Positions 7,070 to 16,218 of a DNA stretch of 64,000 nt are shown in pieces. Origin of the DNA: Saprospiraceae bacterium (lineage in GTDB: Bacteria; Bacteroidota; Bacteroidia; Chitinophagales; Saprospiraceae); the NCBI GenBank assembly GCA_029251525.1, contig JAQXDE010000057.1, positions 1-64,000 of the forward strand, given 5' to 3'. The notes beneath the pieces were generated by a model. That model saw only the letters and a program-made list of their open reading frames with translations, did not search any database and was not told the DNA's origin. Both the position numbers and the translations under genes were made by a program. Each line of letters begins with the position of its first letter. Positions within the stretch are counted from its first letter, which is position 1.

Positions 7070-9632
7070 ATAAAATTTGTTTTACTTTTGCGTTATTATG
7101 TGCAATTAATTTTCCATCCATCGTTAATTTAGATTTTTTTTCAACTAAAAAATCAATCTCCGATTTCCCCATATCCATATGGGTCGCCTCAATAAATCCC
7201 GGACCAAATTCTGGTTTCTTTTGAAAAAGTGCCATTCCGATTCTACTATCTTTAACCTTTGATTTTGTGATGTAAATTATTGATTGATCTTTACTTGTAA
7301 TGGCAATCTCTGCATTATGAATTTCAACATTGGTAACTGTCATTGAGCTGTTTTCACCTGCACTTAACCCTTTGTCACCGATTCCATCCATAAAAACATT
7401 TTCAACTATAAGTTCCGTTCCTGATACATCTATTCCATCGTTTCCAATCGTCATAAATTTAGTATCAGTAACCTTTCCATTACAAAAATCACAATCAAAT
7501 GCATCAGATAAAATATCTTTGAACTGCGAGTTTTTCATAGAAAAATCAGTCCGTACAATATTTAAAAAATCGTCACCAATTATGTTTTTAGAAAAAACAC
7601 AATTAGATATGTCAACAGGTGATTCGAAAAAAGTAATAGCACCAGAAAGTCTCCAGCCCACTTCCTCAGGTCTAGAAAGTTGATCAAATAAAGTGTGCGA
7701 TAATTTAGATCGCTTTTTAGCTCGCATGATCACAATACCTTCAGATGTCGCATCTGAAGAATTTATAACAATGGGATTACTGGCAGTTCCGTTGAAGAAA
7801 ACTGGAGCATAACTTATAATTTTAGCCTGTTGAATCATATCAATTTTTGCACCCGCTTCAATCTCAAAACGAGTATCTTTTGGAATAACCAAATCTGTCG
7901 AAAGTATCCATTTCCCTTCAGGAATAAAAATTTTATCTTCTACTCTTTGAATAAAATCAAATTTCTCATAATTCGATTTTCGAACAATTGGGTTATTAAA
8001 TTTAGGACTAGCTACATTTCTAGAAAAAGGAAAGACTAAAGCATTTTTCAATCCCTTTTCCATGCCCAAATAGTTGTAATTGATTTTCAGCTCAGGCAAA
8101 AACGAATCTTCCCACTCGATATTCTCGGAAATTTGAAAAGCGAACCTTTTCACTTTCTCATTTTCACTTTCTTTTTTTCCAGCCAAAACAATTGACTTTT
8201 TTGGATAAAAGAAAATAGAATCTCGCCAACTGACATTAGTAATCTCTATTGGTAAAAATTGTTGATTTGCAATTTCTAGTTGTAAATTTTTATTTTCTTT
8301 TTTAAGAAAATATGCTGAAAGTCCTGTTATACCTGAATGCAGAGTCTTTCTCATATAATCTTGATGCTCGTACAACTTGTATTTTGGCAGCTCATAAAAG
8401 CTCCAATCTCTATAAATTCCACTCATCAATTCTTCAAGATTATCTTCATAGGATACAAAAAAATCATCCAAAAATTCTTCTTGTGAAAGAAATTCGGCTT
8501 CAGCAATATAGGCTTTCTCAAAGTGAAGATTATTAAAAATCTTTTGTAATATTTTATCGTTCTTCACCCAATGATGCCATCTGCCTGTTTTCGGTTTTTC
8601 CAGAAACAAAGACATATCCGATAATTCACTATCTTTTAGATCTTCAAATTCACGAGCAATCGGTTCTACTAAACCCGAAATAGGGTTAAAATAAAAGCGC
8701 ATATTATCCCGCAATAAAGGATGTCTTGAATTCATCAAGTCGGCAATAGCATATAATTTAGCCATCTTTTCAATATCAAAAAACTGCGTAGCAGGTAATT
8801 TTCCAGTTGCTACATTTTGCCACATTTGCCTAAGCAAAATTACTTGCGAACGAGTGTCCGGTGCCAACATCAATTTTTTCTCTTGGTAAATATTTAGATC
8901 CTCCTCAATTTTAAAAATGATCCCCTCTTTACGCTGGTTATTTTCCAGGAGATGTTTATCAAAACGCTCTTCCATATAATATATTCCAATAGATTTTCCA
9001 TTGATCGAAACATCTTTGAAATCAGATCGCATAGTTATTAATCCTCTTTTCTCCATAAGTTTCAACCCTAACCAATCAGTCAGGTGACCTCTTGATTTTG
9101 GTACTAACATTCCGAAGCGTCTCATTCCGTCAATCGTTTTGTCTCCTTTTAATTTCACTTGAAATGACCAATGGTTTGGGTTTTGCAAATGGGGCGTAAC
9201 CATCTTTCCAGTTAAACTAATTTTAACATTATATTTTTCTCCATCATAAGTTAACTTAGCTGGAAAAGTTTCATTTTTAAGAGAGTCTGCTATATATTTT
9301 CCGTCATTCATTACTGCTTGTTCCCGTAAATATTGGATACGCATCATGTGTTTAAACTTAATATCGATATCCATTTTATCTAAAGTGGTAAATTTACCTT
9401 TAGCGTAATTTTTGACAAAAGAAAAGTCACCTTCAGCTACTCGAACTAGCGCATGTTTATACTGTGATGATTCTCCAATTCGATTAAGATAAGCTCCATA
9501 TCCAAGTATGGCAAAAAACAACATAGTTGACAATACAATACCCAAAACCCCTAGAAGTAACGGCTTTGTTTTTTCAAACAAACGAGTTTGTAAAATTGGA
9601 TGAGAAGTTTTCCCTGTCTCCTTAATATTCAT
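7038..9632 (-). CDS. Membrane-anchored CotH-like kinase with beta-helix C-terminal half
   Basis: An 864-residue protein. A transmembrane anchor lies at about residues 25-48 (LGVLGIVLSTMLFFAILGYG) with the body on the outside. Residues 55-480 resemble CotH spore-coat kinases: RFGMLVPKSRGHLTDWLGL, then SINGKSIGIYYMEERFDKHL and GIIFKIEEDL. At the position of the usual CotH 'WDxD' metal site it reads REFEDL. Residues 560-840 form a right-handed beta-helix with short repeated strands (DFCNGKVTDTKF, GNDGIDVSGTELIVENVF), the shape used to bind polysaccharide. It is packed between DUF4956 (3 bases upstream) and VTC (overlapping). CotH proteins phosphorylate protein serines. Whether this divergent version is active, and on what, is unknown. 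Confidence 0.8.
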   Translation of the reverse strand: MNIKETGKTSHPILQTRLFEKTKPLLLGVLGIVLSTMLFFAILGYGAYLNRIGESSQYKHALVRVAEGDFSFVKNYAKGKFTTLDKMDIDIKFKHMMRIQYLREQAVMNDGKYIADSLKNETFPAKLTYDGEKYNVKISLTGKMVTPHLQNPNHWSFQVKLKGDKTIDGMRRFGMLVPKSRGHLTDWLGLKLMEKRGLITMRSDFKDVSINGKSIGIYYMEERFDKHLLENNQRKEGIIFKIEEDLNIYQEKKLMLAPDTRSQVILLRQMWQNVATGKLPATQFFDIEKMAKLYAIADLMNSRHPLLRDNMRFYFNPISGLVEPIAREFEDLKDSELSDMSLFLEKPKTGRWHHWVKNDKILQKIFNNLHFEKAYIAEAEFLSQEEFLDDFFVSYEDNLEELMSGIYRDWSFYELPKYKLYEHQDYMRKTLHSGITGLSAYFLKKENKNLQLEIANQQFLPIEITNVSWRDSIFFYPKKSIVLAGKKESENEKVKRFAFQISENIEWEDSFLPELKINYNYLGMEKGLKNALVFPFSRNVASPKFNNPIVRKSNYEKFDFIQRVEDKIFIPEGKWILSTDLVIPKDTRFEIEAGAKIDMIQQAKIISYAPVFFNGTASNPIVINSSDATSEGIVIMRAKKRSKLSHTLFDQLSRPEEVGWRLSGAITFFESPVDISNCVFSKNIIGDDFLNIVRTDFSMKNSQFKDILSDAFDCDFCNGKVTDTKFMTIGNDGIDVSGTELIVENVFMDGIGDKGLSAGENSSMTVTNVEIHNAEIAITSKDQSIIYITKSKVKDSRIGMALFQKKPEFGPGFIEATHMDMGKSEIDFLVEKKSKLTMDGKLIAHNNAKVKQILYGAEYGKSSK

Positions 9633-9635
9633 CGC

Positions 9636-10322
9636 TTAAATTATTCCTTTGTGATCTAAAAAATTCATTTGAATAGAATCATCCAATTGGCGCAATGCAT
9701 TTCGAGTTTTATTTAATTCACTTATATCATTAAATTCAACTAAAAAAGATGCTTCCATGAAATTTTTATTTTCATCCAATCGCTTGATCTCTAATTCTTT
9801 ACAAAAAGGAGTAATAGTTTCAATAATTTTTTCCAATGAAATATTCAAATGATTTTCTGAAAGAATTGTAAAATTTAAGTTCTTGTTTTCTTTCGCAGGC
9901 TTAATCATACTTTTTAACCAAATAACCACAGTGATAAAAGAAAAACCTGTAATTGTAATCAACCATTGGTCAGCACCGAAACCTAATCCAATAGCAATAT
10001 TGAGAAATATATAAGCTAACTCCTCAGGTTCTTTAATCGCTGCTCGAAAACGTACAATTGACAAGGCCCCAACCAATCCAAGTGATAACGCCAAAGAAGA
10101 TTTGACTATAGTAATTATTATCATGGTTGTCAATGCAATAAGTTCAAAATTGGAAGCAAAAGATTTTTTATTGGAAAGTGAGTTTCCATACTTTGCGTAA
10201 AGTCTTCCTAATATGAAGGCTAGTAATCCTGTCAACACTAGATTGACTAAGAAAATGAAAGGAGATATTTCAGGCGCATAGTTCGCCAAAAACTCCTCAA
10301 AGTTTAAAGTTTGATTATCCAT
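9636..10322 (-). CDS. DUF4956 membrane protein
   Basis: A 228-residue protein with about four transmembrane helices in the first 150 residues and a cytoplasmic tail of about 80 residues that looks like a small alpha/beta domain. The diagnostic stretch is SLGLVGALSIVRFRAAIKEP followed by LAYIFLNIAIGLGFGADQW, the conserved core of DUF4956. The family has no proven activity. It is recurrently found next to VTC and CotH genes in bacteria, and this locus keeps all three in one operon with gaps of 3 bases or overlaps. A reasonable inference is a membrane channel or scaffold that hands the VTC product to, or anchors, the exported CotH protein. Confidence 0.87.
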   Translation of the reverse strand: MDNQTLNFEEFLANYAPEISPFIFLVNLVLTGLLAFILGRLYAKYGNSLSNKKSFASNFELIALTTMIIITIVKSSLALSLGLVGALSIVRFRAAIKEPEELAYIFLNIAIGLGFGADQWLITITGFSFITVVIWLKSMIKPAKENKNLNFTILSENHLNISLEKIIETITPFCKELEIKRLDENKNFMEASFLVEFNDISELNKTRNALRQLDDSIQMNFLDHKGII

Positions 10323-10436
10323 CAGAATGTTTTTAAAAAAATCACAAGAGCGAACTTGAGAGACTTTTAATATTTAAGAATGTTGTTTTTTTATATAATA
10401 AATTTCAGATTGACAGCTTAGATGGATTCATTTTTC

Positions 10437-11855
10437 CTAGAAAGCGTTTTGTCTAGTTTTTCGGCTAAATACGGTTAAGAAAATAATTTTCATATCTAAC
10501 CAAAAACTCCAATTTTCAATATACCACAAATCATGTTTAATCCGTTCTTTTTTCTGAGTATCAGTTCGTGTTGGTCCTCTCCATCCATTAACTTGAGCCC
10601 AACCTGATACCCCTGGCTTTACATAATGTCGAACCATGTAATCATTCACCACCTTTCTGAAATCAGTTTGAAGATTAGTTCGATGAGGGCGTGGCCCGAC
10701 AACACTCATATCCCCTTTCAAAACATTAATAAATTGAGGCAATTCATCCAAATCATATTTTCGTAAAAACTTACCTACACGAGTTATACGTGGATCGTTT
10801 TTCACAGTAGACCTAGTTCCATTCTTTGGATTGTCACACTCAGACATTGTTCTAAATTTAAAACATTTGAAACTCTCATCAGCTTCACCTTTACGGTGTG
10901 GCTTGTAAAAAATTGATTTATTGAACCCCCCATCTAACCAAATCATTAATGCTATCAATAAAAATACAGGCGATAATAATACCAAAACCAAGATAGAAAA
11001 CACAATATCAAAACTACGCTTCAATAAAGCCTTTTTAAGGTACATCAGAGGAGTTTGTCGATGTTGAAAAATCGGCAACCCTTCTAAATCGTAAGTCTTT
11101 AAAAGTTTAGATGGAAACAAAGGTGTTTCAGGAACTAAATTGACTCTAACACCATGGTAGTCAGCATTAGAAATAACAGATCTTATTTTTTTTGACCTTA
11201 ATGCAGCAGTTGCAATAAAAATTTCATCAACACTTTTATTTTCTAATACTTGAGAAAGGTCTTTAAGTTCTCCTAAAACATCAATCCGAGCAACCCTATT
11301 ATTATTATTTTTACTTAAATTGTCAATTAAATATCCTTCAATTTGATAACCTTTAGATTTTATTCTTTTTCCAAAATCTTCTAATTCAAACTTTCGACTA
11401 TCTGCCCCAATCATCAAGACGTTTGAATTAAAAGGATTTTCATTTCTCATTTTGTAATATTCAAATAGTAAACTAAACAAAAAGAAATTCAAAAACGAAA
11501 AAACAAAAATAGGTAACAAAAAAGTAGTTCTGTTAAAAATTTCAACTTGAAATAAAATGGCAACTGTAGAAATCATACCAATAAATAAAAAGATATTAAT
11601 TGTCAAAAATTCAAATCGTTTGCGAACACTTTGACTAGTATAAAAGCCCTTATCTCCATTGAAATAGACAATTGCGCTCCAGACAATATTATAAATCATT
11701 ACTAGTTGAATTGAAACGTTATCTATAATTCTATCAGATATTAGAAATGTAGCCTCTGGGTTTTTCAACAATAAAACAGCAATAATGCACGAATTCAAAA
11801 GAATGAATTCAAACATTATATGACTAAAAATGAGGTATTGTTTTTTAGGAATCAT
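10437..11855 (-). CDS. Undecaprenyl-phosphate sugar phosphotransferase (WcaJ-like), initiates EPS repeat
   Basis: A 472-residue protein with the polyprenyl-phosphate phosphotransferase architecture. It has four N-terminal transmembrane helices (1-130), a CoA-binding-like Rossmann domain (about 140-250, with VLMIGADSRK), a fifth hydrophobic helix (about 280-305) and the catalytic C-terminal domain. The catalytic domain shows FKCFKFRTM, DPRITRVGKFLRKYDLDELPQ, NVLKGDMSVVGPRP and KPGVSGWAQVNGWRG, all hallmark motifs. It transfers a sugar-1-phosphate from a nucleotide sugar to the lipid carrier as the first step of repeat-unit assembly. It lies 114 bases upstream of the DUF4956 gene in the same direction. 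The sugar cannot be read from the sequence. Confidence 0.93.
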   Translation of the reverse strand: MIPKKQYLIFSHIMFEFILLNSCIIAVLLLKNPEATFLISDRIIDNVSIQLVMIYNIVWSAIVYFNGDKGFYTSQSVRKRFEFLTINIFLFIGMISTVAILFQVEIFNRTTFLLPIFVFSFLNFFLFSLLFEYYKMRNENPFNSNVLMIGADSRKFELEDFGKRIKSKGYQIEGYLIDNLSKNNNNRVARIDVLGELKDLSQVLENKSVDEIFIATAALRSKKIRSVISNADYHGVRVNLVPETPLFPSKLLKTYDLEGLPIFQHRQTPLMYLKKALLKRSFDIVFSILVLVLLSPVFLLIALMIWLDGGFNKSIFYKPHRKGEADESFKCFKFRTMSECDNPKNGTRSTVKNDPRITRVGKFLRKYDLDELPQFINVLKGDMSVVGPRPHRTNLQTDFRKVVNDYMVRHYVKPGVSGWAQVNGWRGPTRTDTQKKERIKHDLWYIENWSFWLDMKIIFLTVFSRKTRQNAF

Positions 11856-12452
11856 TAGGAGACTTTGTCATAGTTATAAAATATATTTTAGAAACATTCC
11901 TACATGTAGAAATATTTAATATGCCATGTATTGTTTTTGGTTTGAATAAAAAACCTTTTGCCAAAAGGATGGATCCCAGAGAATAAATAAGAGTCTAATT
12001 CAGATGATAAAATGAAATTCAACTGATTTAGATTGAAAAAATAAATTCTCAATGGATTCTAATATGTTATTTTTGTCGGTTTTGGGAAGATGTTGACACT
12101 AGATATTCTGTTTAGAATAAGCAATAAAGTCGAAACTCATCTGTTACTTATAAAATTTAATTGTAACAAGTGAGCCTAGTTAGGTGATAACTAATTATCA
12201 ATATCGGTAGGGATAAAACTATTTTCTTACGAGATCTAAATAATAATATAATCTATTAAAACCTATTAAATGTTTTAACAAAGACAATAAAATTAATAGT
12301 TAGTAAAGTTAACAATTTTTTTAACAACATAAAAGTCCTAATTGCACTTTTAATCCTTAGTTTTATTTATAATGATGAAGGGTTGAAAAATGTACTTAAA
12401 GTCAAATTTCAGAGCTAAGGAATTAATACCTCAAGATTTAGGCATTTGGATG
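11856..12452. other. Intergenic region upstream of the sugar transferase
   Basis: About 600 AT-rich bases with no protein-like frame. Only small hairpins are visible (for example AAAAGT/ACTTTT near 12335 and GATAA/TTATC near 12190), neither with a convincing T-run. It must hold the promoter of the downstream minus-strand genes, but I could not fix a -7/-33 pair. Confidence 0.45.
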
Positions 12453-14171
12453 TCAACTATTTATTATATCTGTAACTGTATTTTTTTTGAAATAAACCAA
12501 AACACTAGAAGACAAATATTTTCTAAAAGATTTAATATGCAAGAAATCTAATCTTTCTAATGAAAGTTTGTCCTTTTCTTTCACCCACAGCATAACTTTT
12601 TCTTTCCCAGATTTTTTTACTTGGTAAAGCATTGACATAATATTATCCTCAATATTTCCAGCCTCCTTCTCCGACGATAGATAAAAATCGTGTAATAAAT
12701 GGTTTTTCTCTCCAAAATCAATCGTTTCTGAAAAACCATCTAATTTCGTATCACCCTTTATTTCTTTTAACCAACCAAGGGATTGAAGTTTTCCAAGCTT
12801 ACTTTGAGAAAGTAAAATATCACCTTTTGCAAATTTTTCCAAAGCAACAATTAATAAATCTCTCCGTGTGAGAAATGGCTGATTACCCTGGTAGTCCAAT
12901 AAATCAATATACTTTTGATGACTATAAACTAAGTCAGCTTTAGAAAACACTTCTTCATTATTTAAATCTATCTCATACAAATAATGAATATCCCTTTGAA
13001 AAAGTATATGTACTAATGATAAAAAAATGGTTTTCGGAGAAATACTTTTTAATTTAGAAGGTAATTCCCCAATGTTTGTTTTCCATTTTCGCATGGTCGA
13101 TACATCCACTTTACCCAATGCTAATATTTTTCCCAAAGTCGCAACTATGAAATAATTCACTTTTGCTTTGAAAAAAGATTTTTTGGAAAAATGAAATGTA
13201 GGCCGATATAAAGTTTCATAAAAGTTTGCAAACCTATCTTTATAAGAATTTGTTCCTGGGGTCATGTCCAGAATTTTGTAGCCTGACTCCTGAAGATGTC
13301 TTGCCAATTCAATAATCAATAAAGTTCCCGGCGATTGTTTACTCTCTGAAGGATCGTAACTAACCATTCCAAAACAGACTCGCTCTCCATCCTCTACCCC
13401 CATATGAAAGGCTAACAATTGATCATCTAACCACATTGCACTTACATGTAGCTTATTAGAAAAATTCAGCAATTCCGAACAAAAATCTATCTTATATGGA
13501 TCTTCAGCAAATGGTCGACTATTGTTCATCGCCTCCCTCCGAAGATCACATTGAAATCGAGCAATTTCTAAAACTTCCCGAATTCGATCTGGTTTATTGA
13601 TGATCTCATAATAATATTCACCTCGCTTTTTGTAACGATTAAATTTAGATCTATTAGACCTACTTTTAAGTAATTTTTTTAGTTTATCTTCATTATCTAA
13701 TTGCCATATCGGAGAACCTTGCTCCTCCACTAGTAGACATATATCTTTACTTGCCGCCGCTTTCAGGCTAGCTGCATTAAGTCCAGAGGGCATCCAGTTC
13801 CATGCCCATTTTTCCACGTTCAACTCGACTCTGACCAAATTCAACATTTCCTTCAAAAACGGAATCGTAAGTTCCTCTTTAACCAACCATCCATGATACT
13901 CTGCATTTCCTGCATGAACCAAATAATTCTTTTCCTTGTGCCATGCTAAGGCAATTAATCCAACCATTTCATTTTTCTCATTTCGAGAAAAAATAAAAAC
14001 AGGTGAAAAAAGCGCGCTATAATTAATATACCATGTGGTCAAAAAGTCAGCTTCTTGTAACTGAGTAAACCCTACAGATTGTGTAGCTAATTTTTTCCAC
14101 TCATTTTGGAAGCATAAATCGTTTATTAATGCAATCGCATCTTTGTCTTTAATTAATTTAGTTTGTAGCAT
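12453..14171 (-). CDS. Tandem GNAT-type acyltransferase (FemAB/BioF2-like plus second GNAT-like half)
   Basis: A 572-residue protein. Residues about 150-340 match the BioF2-like (PF13480) GNAT domain common in EPS loci: RSNRSKFNRYKKRGEYYYE, then LHVSAMWLDDQLLAFHMG and SPGTLLIIELARHLQESGYK, ending LDMTPGTNSYKDRF. After a linker, residues about 390-572 show a second GNAT-like pattern (KFAKGDILLSQSKLGKLQ, LGWLKEIKG, HDFYLSSEKE), weaker and without a clear acetyl-CoA loop. No signal peptide, so it is cytoplasmic. It probably acylates or aminoacylates a sugar or lipid intermediate of the EPS pathway. It is flanked by long spacers and shares a 78-base divergent promoter region with the next gene. 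Substrate unknown. Confidence 0.75.
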   Translation of the reverse strand: MLQTKLIKDKDAIALINDLCFQNEWKKLATQSVGFTQLQEADFLTTWYINYSALFSPVFIFSRNEKNEMVGLIALAWHKEKNYLVHAGNAEYHGWLVKEELTIPFLKEMLNLVRVELNVEKWAWNWMPSGLNAASLKAAASKDICLLVEEQGSPIWQLDNEDKLKKLLKSRSNRSKFNRYKKRGEYYYEIINKPDRIREVLEIARFQCDLRREAMNNSRPFAEDPYKIDFCSELLNFSNKLHVSAMWLDDQLLAFHMGVEDGERVCFGMVSYDPSESKQSPGTLLIIELARHLQESGYKILDMTPGTNSYKDRFANFYETLYRPTFHFSKKSFFKAKVNYFIVATLGKILALGKVDVSTMRKWKTNIGELPSKLKSISPKTIFLSLVHILFQRDIHYLYEIDLNNEEVFSKADLVYSHQKYIDLLDYQGNQPFLTRRDLLIVALEKFAKGDILLSQSKLGKLQSLGWLKEIKGDTKLDGFSETIDFGEKNHLLHDFYLSSEKEAGNIEDNIMSMLYQVKKSGKEKVMLWVKEKDKLSLERLDFLHIKSFRKYLSSSVLVYFKKNTVTDIINS

Positions 14172-14249
14172 CTTTATTGAAGCAAACTATAGTTAGCTCG
14201 CATTTTTTTTTATTTTTACGACTGCCAAATCCAGTCTAGTCAGTTATCA
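14172..14249. promoter_or_regulatory. Divergent promoter region
   Basis: These 78 bases separate two genes that point away from each other (the GNAT protein on minus and the propeller protein on plus), so both promoters must lie here or reach into the genes. It contains a T-run and short A/T boxes but no unmistakable TAnnTTTG element. Confidence 0.45.
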
Positions 14250-15824
14250 ATGAAAATAATTATCGCTCTCGATTCAATCGAGATACCAGCATGGAAATTC
14301 AATTTACTGAAAAAGATTAAATCATCTTCTTCCTCGGAGATTATTTTGTTTTGTTTATTAAAAGATTCAAAGTCTTCTTTTTCAAACTATTCAATTTATC
14401 AGCTACATCGAAAATTAGATGCAAAATTATTCAAACCATCACCCAATGCTTTTTCTAAAAAAAACGTAAAATCTCTTTTTCCCAAAAAAAAATATTTTGA
14501 CATAAAATCTATTGATGACTCGATTAAAGCTGATGTCATTATTTGGTTAAATGAACATACACCACCATCACATTTATATCCTAAAGCTAGATTGGGAATA
14601 TGGTTTTACACTTATGGAGCGCAATATATAAAAACAACTTGTGATGAACTCATTGGGCACTCCGCATTTTTTCAAAAAAAAGAGACTGCTACTAATGCTT
14701 TATACATAAAATTGTACTCCGATAAACCCGCAATATTGGCATATCAATCTTGGTCAATGCCTCATGCTTATTCCTTGACTCTTTCACAAAATGAGCAGGC
14801 ATGGAAAATCTCCTCTTTTGTCCCTCGTGTTTTAGAGGAATTAACTCAAATAGGCGAAGAATCATTTTTGAAAAAAATAAGTTCTCAAAATAATTTATCT
14901 TTTGACTTTACAAAAAATAACACTCCTTCTTATACTCCTAATTTTTTTCAAAGCTTGGTTAATCTTGTTTTACATTTTAGTTTTTTAATCAAAAGGAAAA
15001 TTGATAACCTTAGGTTTACTCGACAATGGATTTTATTATTCCGATTAGGAAAAAGTCCTTCTCGAGAGTTTTCTGAATTTAAGAAACTCCTTCCTCCAAA
15101 GGATAAATTTTGGGCTGATCCTTTCCTATGGAATCACAAAGGTCATCATTTTGTCTTCCTCGAGGAACTTCCGTTCTCAACGGAAAAAGGTTATATTTCT
15201 GTTCTAGAAATTCTAAAGAATGGAGAAATCACTAAACCTCAAAAAGTATTAGAATTACCTTATCATCTCTCCTACCCTTTTCTTTTTGAGTTTGAAAAAA
15301 AACTATATATGATTCCCGAGTCCTTTTCGGCTCGCAACATTCAACTTTATGAATGCACAAATTTCCCGCTTCAATGGCAACACAAGATGGACTTAATGAC
15401 CAATGTTGTTGCAGCAGATACTACCCTTCTTTTTCATAAAAACAAATGGTGGATGTTCACTAATGTAATTGAAAACGAAGGTGGTAGTTTAGATGATGAA
15501 CTTTATCTTTTTTATGCTGATTCCCCACTTACATCAAAGTGGACAGCGCACCCAAAAAACCCAATTATTTCAGATGTTCGACGAGCACGCCCTGCAGGTA
15601 ACATCTTTTTCAAAAATGGAAAATTAATTCGACCATCACAGGATTGTTCGAAAGTTTATGGTTTAGGATTTAATTTTAATGAAATTGAGATTATTTCTGA
15701 AACAGAATATCAAGAGAAACATTTAACCAATATTCGTCCTGATTGGGATAAAAATTTATATCGTGTTCATTCATTTAATCATCATAATGGATTGACGATT
15801 ATTGATGGAATGATTCGAGGATGA
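14250..15824 (+). CDS. Formyltransferase-like domain fused to GINT1-like propeller
   Basis: A 524-residue protein, the only plus-strand gene in the EPS block. Residues 1-210 resemble the N-terminal half of sugar or methionyl formyltransferases (KADVIIWLN, then GIWFYTYGAQY), but the catalytic Asn-His-Asp signature is not evident. Residues about 280-524 match the five-bladed propeller of the glucosamine inositolphosphorylceramide transferase (GINT1) family: FWADPFLWNHKGHHFVFLEE, LPYHLSYPFLFE, YMIPESF, AADTTLLFH, DELYLFYADSP and RRARPAG. Similar two-domain proteins recur in polysaccharide loci. No signal peptide. It may act as a glycosyltransferase or sugar modifier on the EPS precursor. The domain match is good; the reaction is not known for bacteria. 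Confidence 0.75.
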   Translation: MKIIIALDSIEIPAWKFNLLKKIKSSSSSEIILFCLLKDSKSSFSNYSIYQLHRKLDAKLFKPSPNAFSKKNVKSLFPKKKYFDIKSIDDSIKADVIIWLNEHTPPSHLYPKARLGIWFYTYGAQYIKTTCDELIGHSAFFQKKETATNALYIKLYSDKPAILAYQSWSMPHAYSLTLSQNEQAWKISSFVPRVLEELTQIGEESFLKKISSQNNLSFDFTKNNTPSYTPNFFQSLVNLVLHFSFLIKRKIDNLRFTRQWILLFRLGKSPSREFSEFKKLLPPKDKFWADPFLWNHKGHHFVFLEELPFSTEKGYISVLEILKNGEITKPQKVLELPYHLSYPFLFEFEKKLYMIPESFSARNIQLYECTNFPLQWQHKMDLMTNVVAADTTLLFHKNKWWMFTNVIENEGGSLDDELYLFYADSPLTSKWTAHPKNPIISDVRRARPAGNIFFKNGKLIRPSQDCSKVYGLGFNFNEIEIISETEYQEKHLTNIRPDWDKNLYRVHSFNHHNGLTIIDGMIRG

Positions 15825-16180
15825 TTTACAAATTTTTTATTCCTTAGTTACACAAATCATTATCGTCAAAAATTCCATTTAATTTTCTACTCATTTAAAT
15901 TTCGGACGCAAAGTGGAACTCATTTTTTTCAAATAACGCTTTCTCAATTGCACACGAGGAAATATTTTTTCATTCGTCTATCCATTTTCCTTACTGTAAT
16001 AAAGCAATGTCACATGACCCGATCAACTTCCTAATTATCGATTCTTTCGGTAATTTTGTATCCTTGAATTTCATTGGAAAAACTATTCAACAATATGAGG
16101 CTAAGCCCAAAATTGTAGTTGCTAAAATTGTTGCTAAAATCCCATTTTTAAATTTCGATAGCATTGTCAGAGATTATTTT
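15825..16180. other. Intergenic region with a short tandem repeat
   Basis: Convergent spacer with no supported gene. Around 16118-16143 a 12-base unit GTTGCTAAAATT is present twice in tandem, the second copy diverging at its end. The region ends in the hairpin at 16181-16218. Confidence 0.45.
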
Positions 16181-16218
16181 AATAGAATTGTTACCCCTTG
16201 AAGAGTAGCAATTCTATT
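16181..16218. terminator. Bidirectional hairpin between convergent genes
   Basis: The arms 16181-16194 and 16205-16218 form a 14-bp stem with one G-T type mismatch and a 10-base loop. It overlaps the stop codon of the minus-strand GT4 gene. On the plus strand it is followed by AACTTTTCTC; on the minus strand the following bases are A-rich, so termination there would be weak. Confidence 0.5.

Noticed and set aside
16007-16201. A 64-residue plus-strand frame in the convergent spacer
   Set aside because: It is made partly of the tandem repeat and of the terminator hairpin and has no protein-like features beyond a chance open frame.
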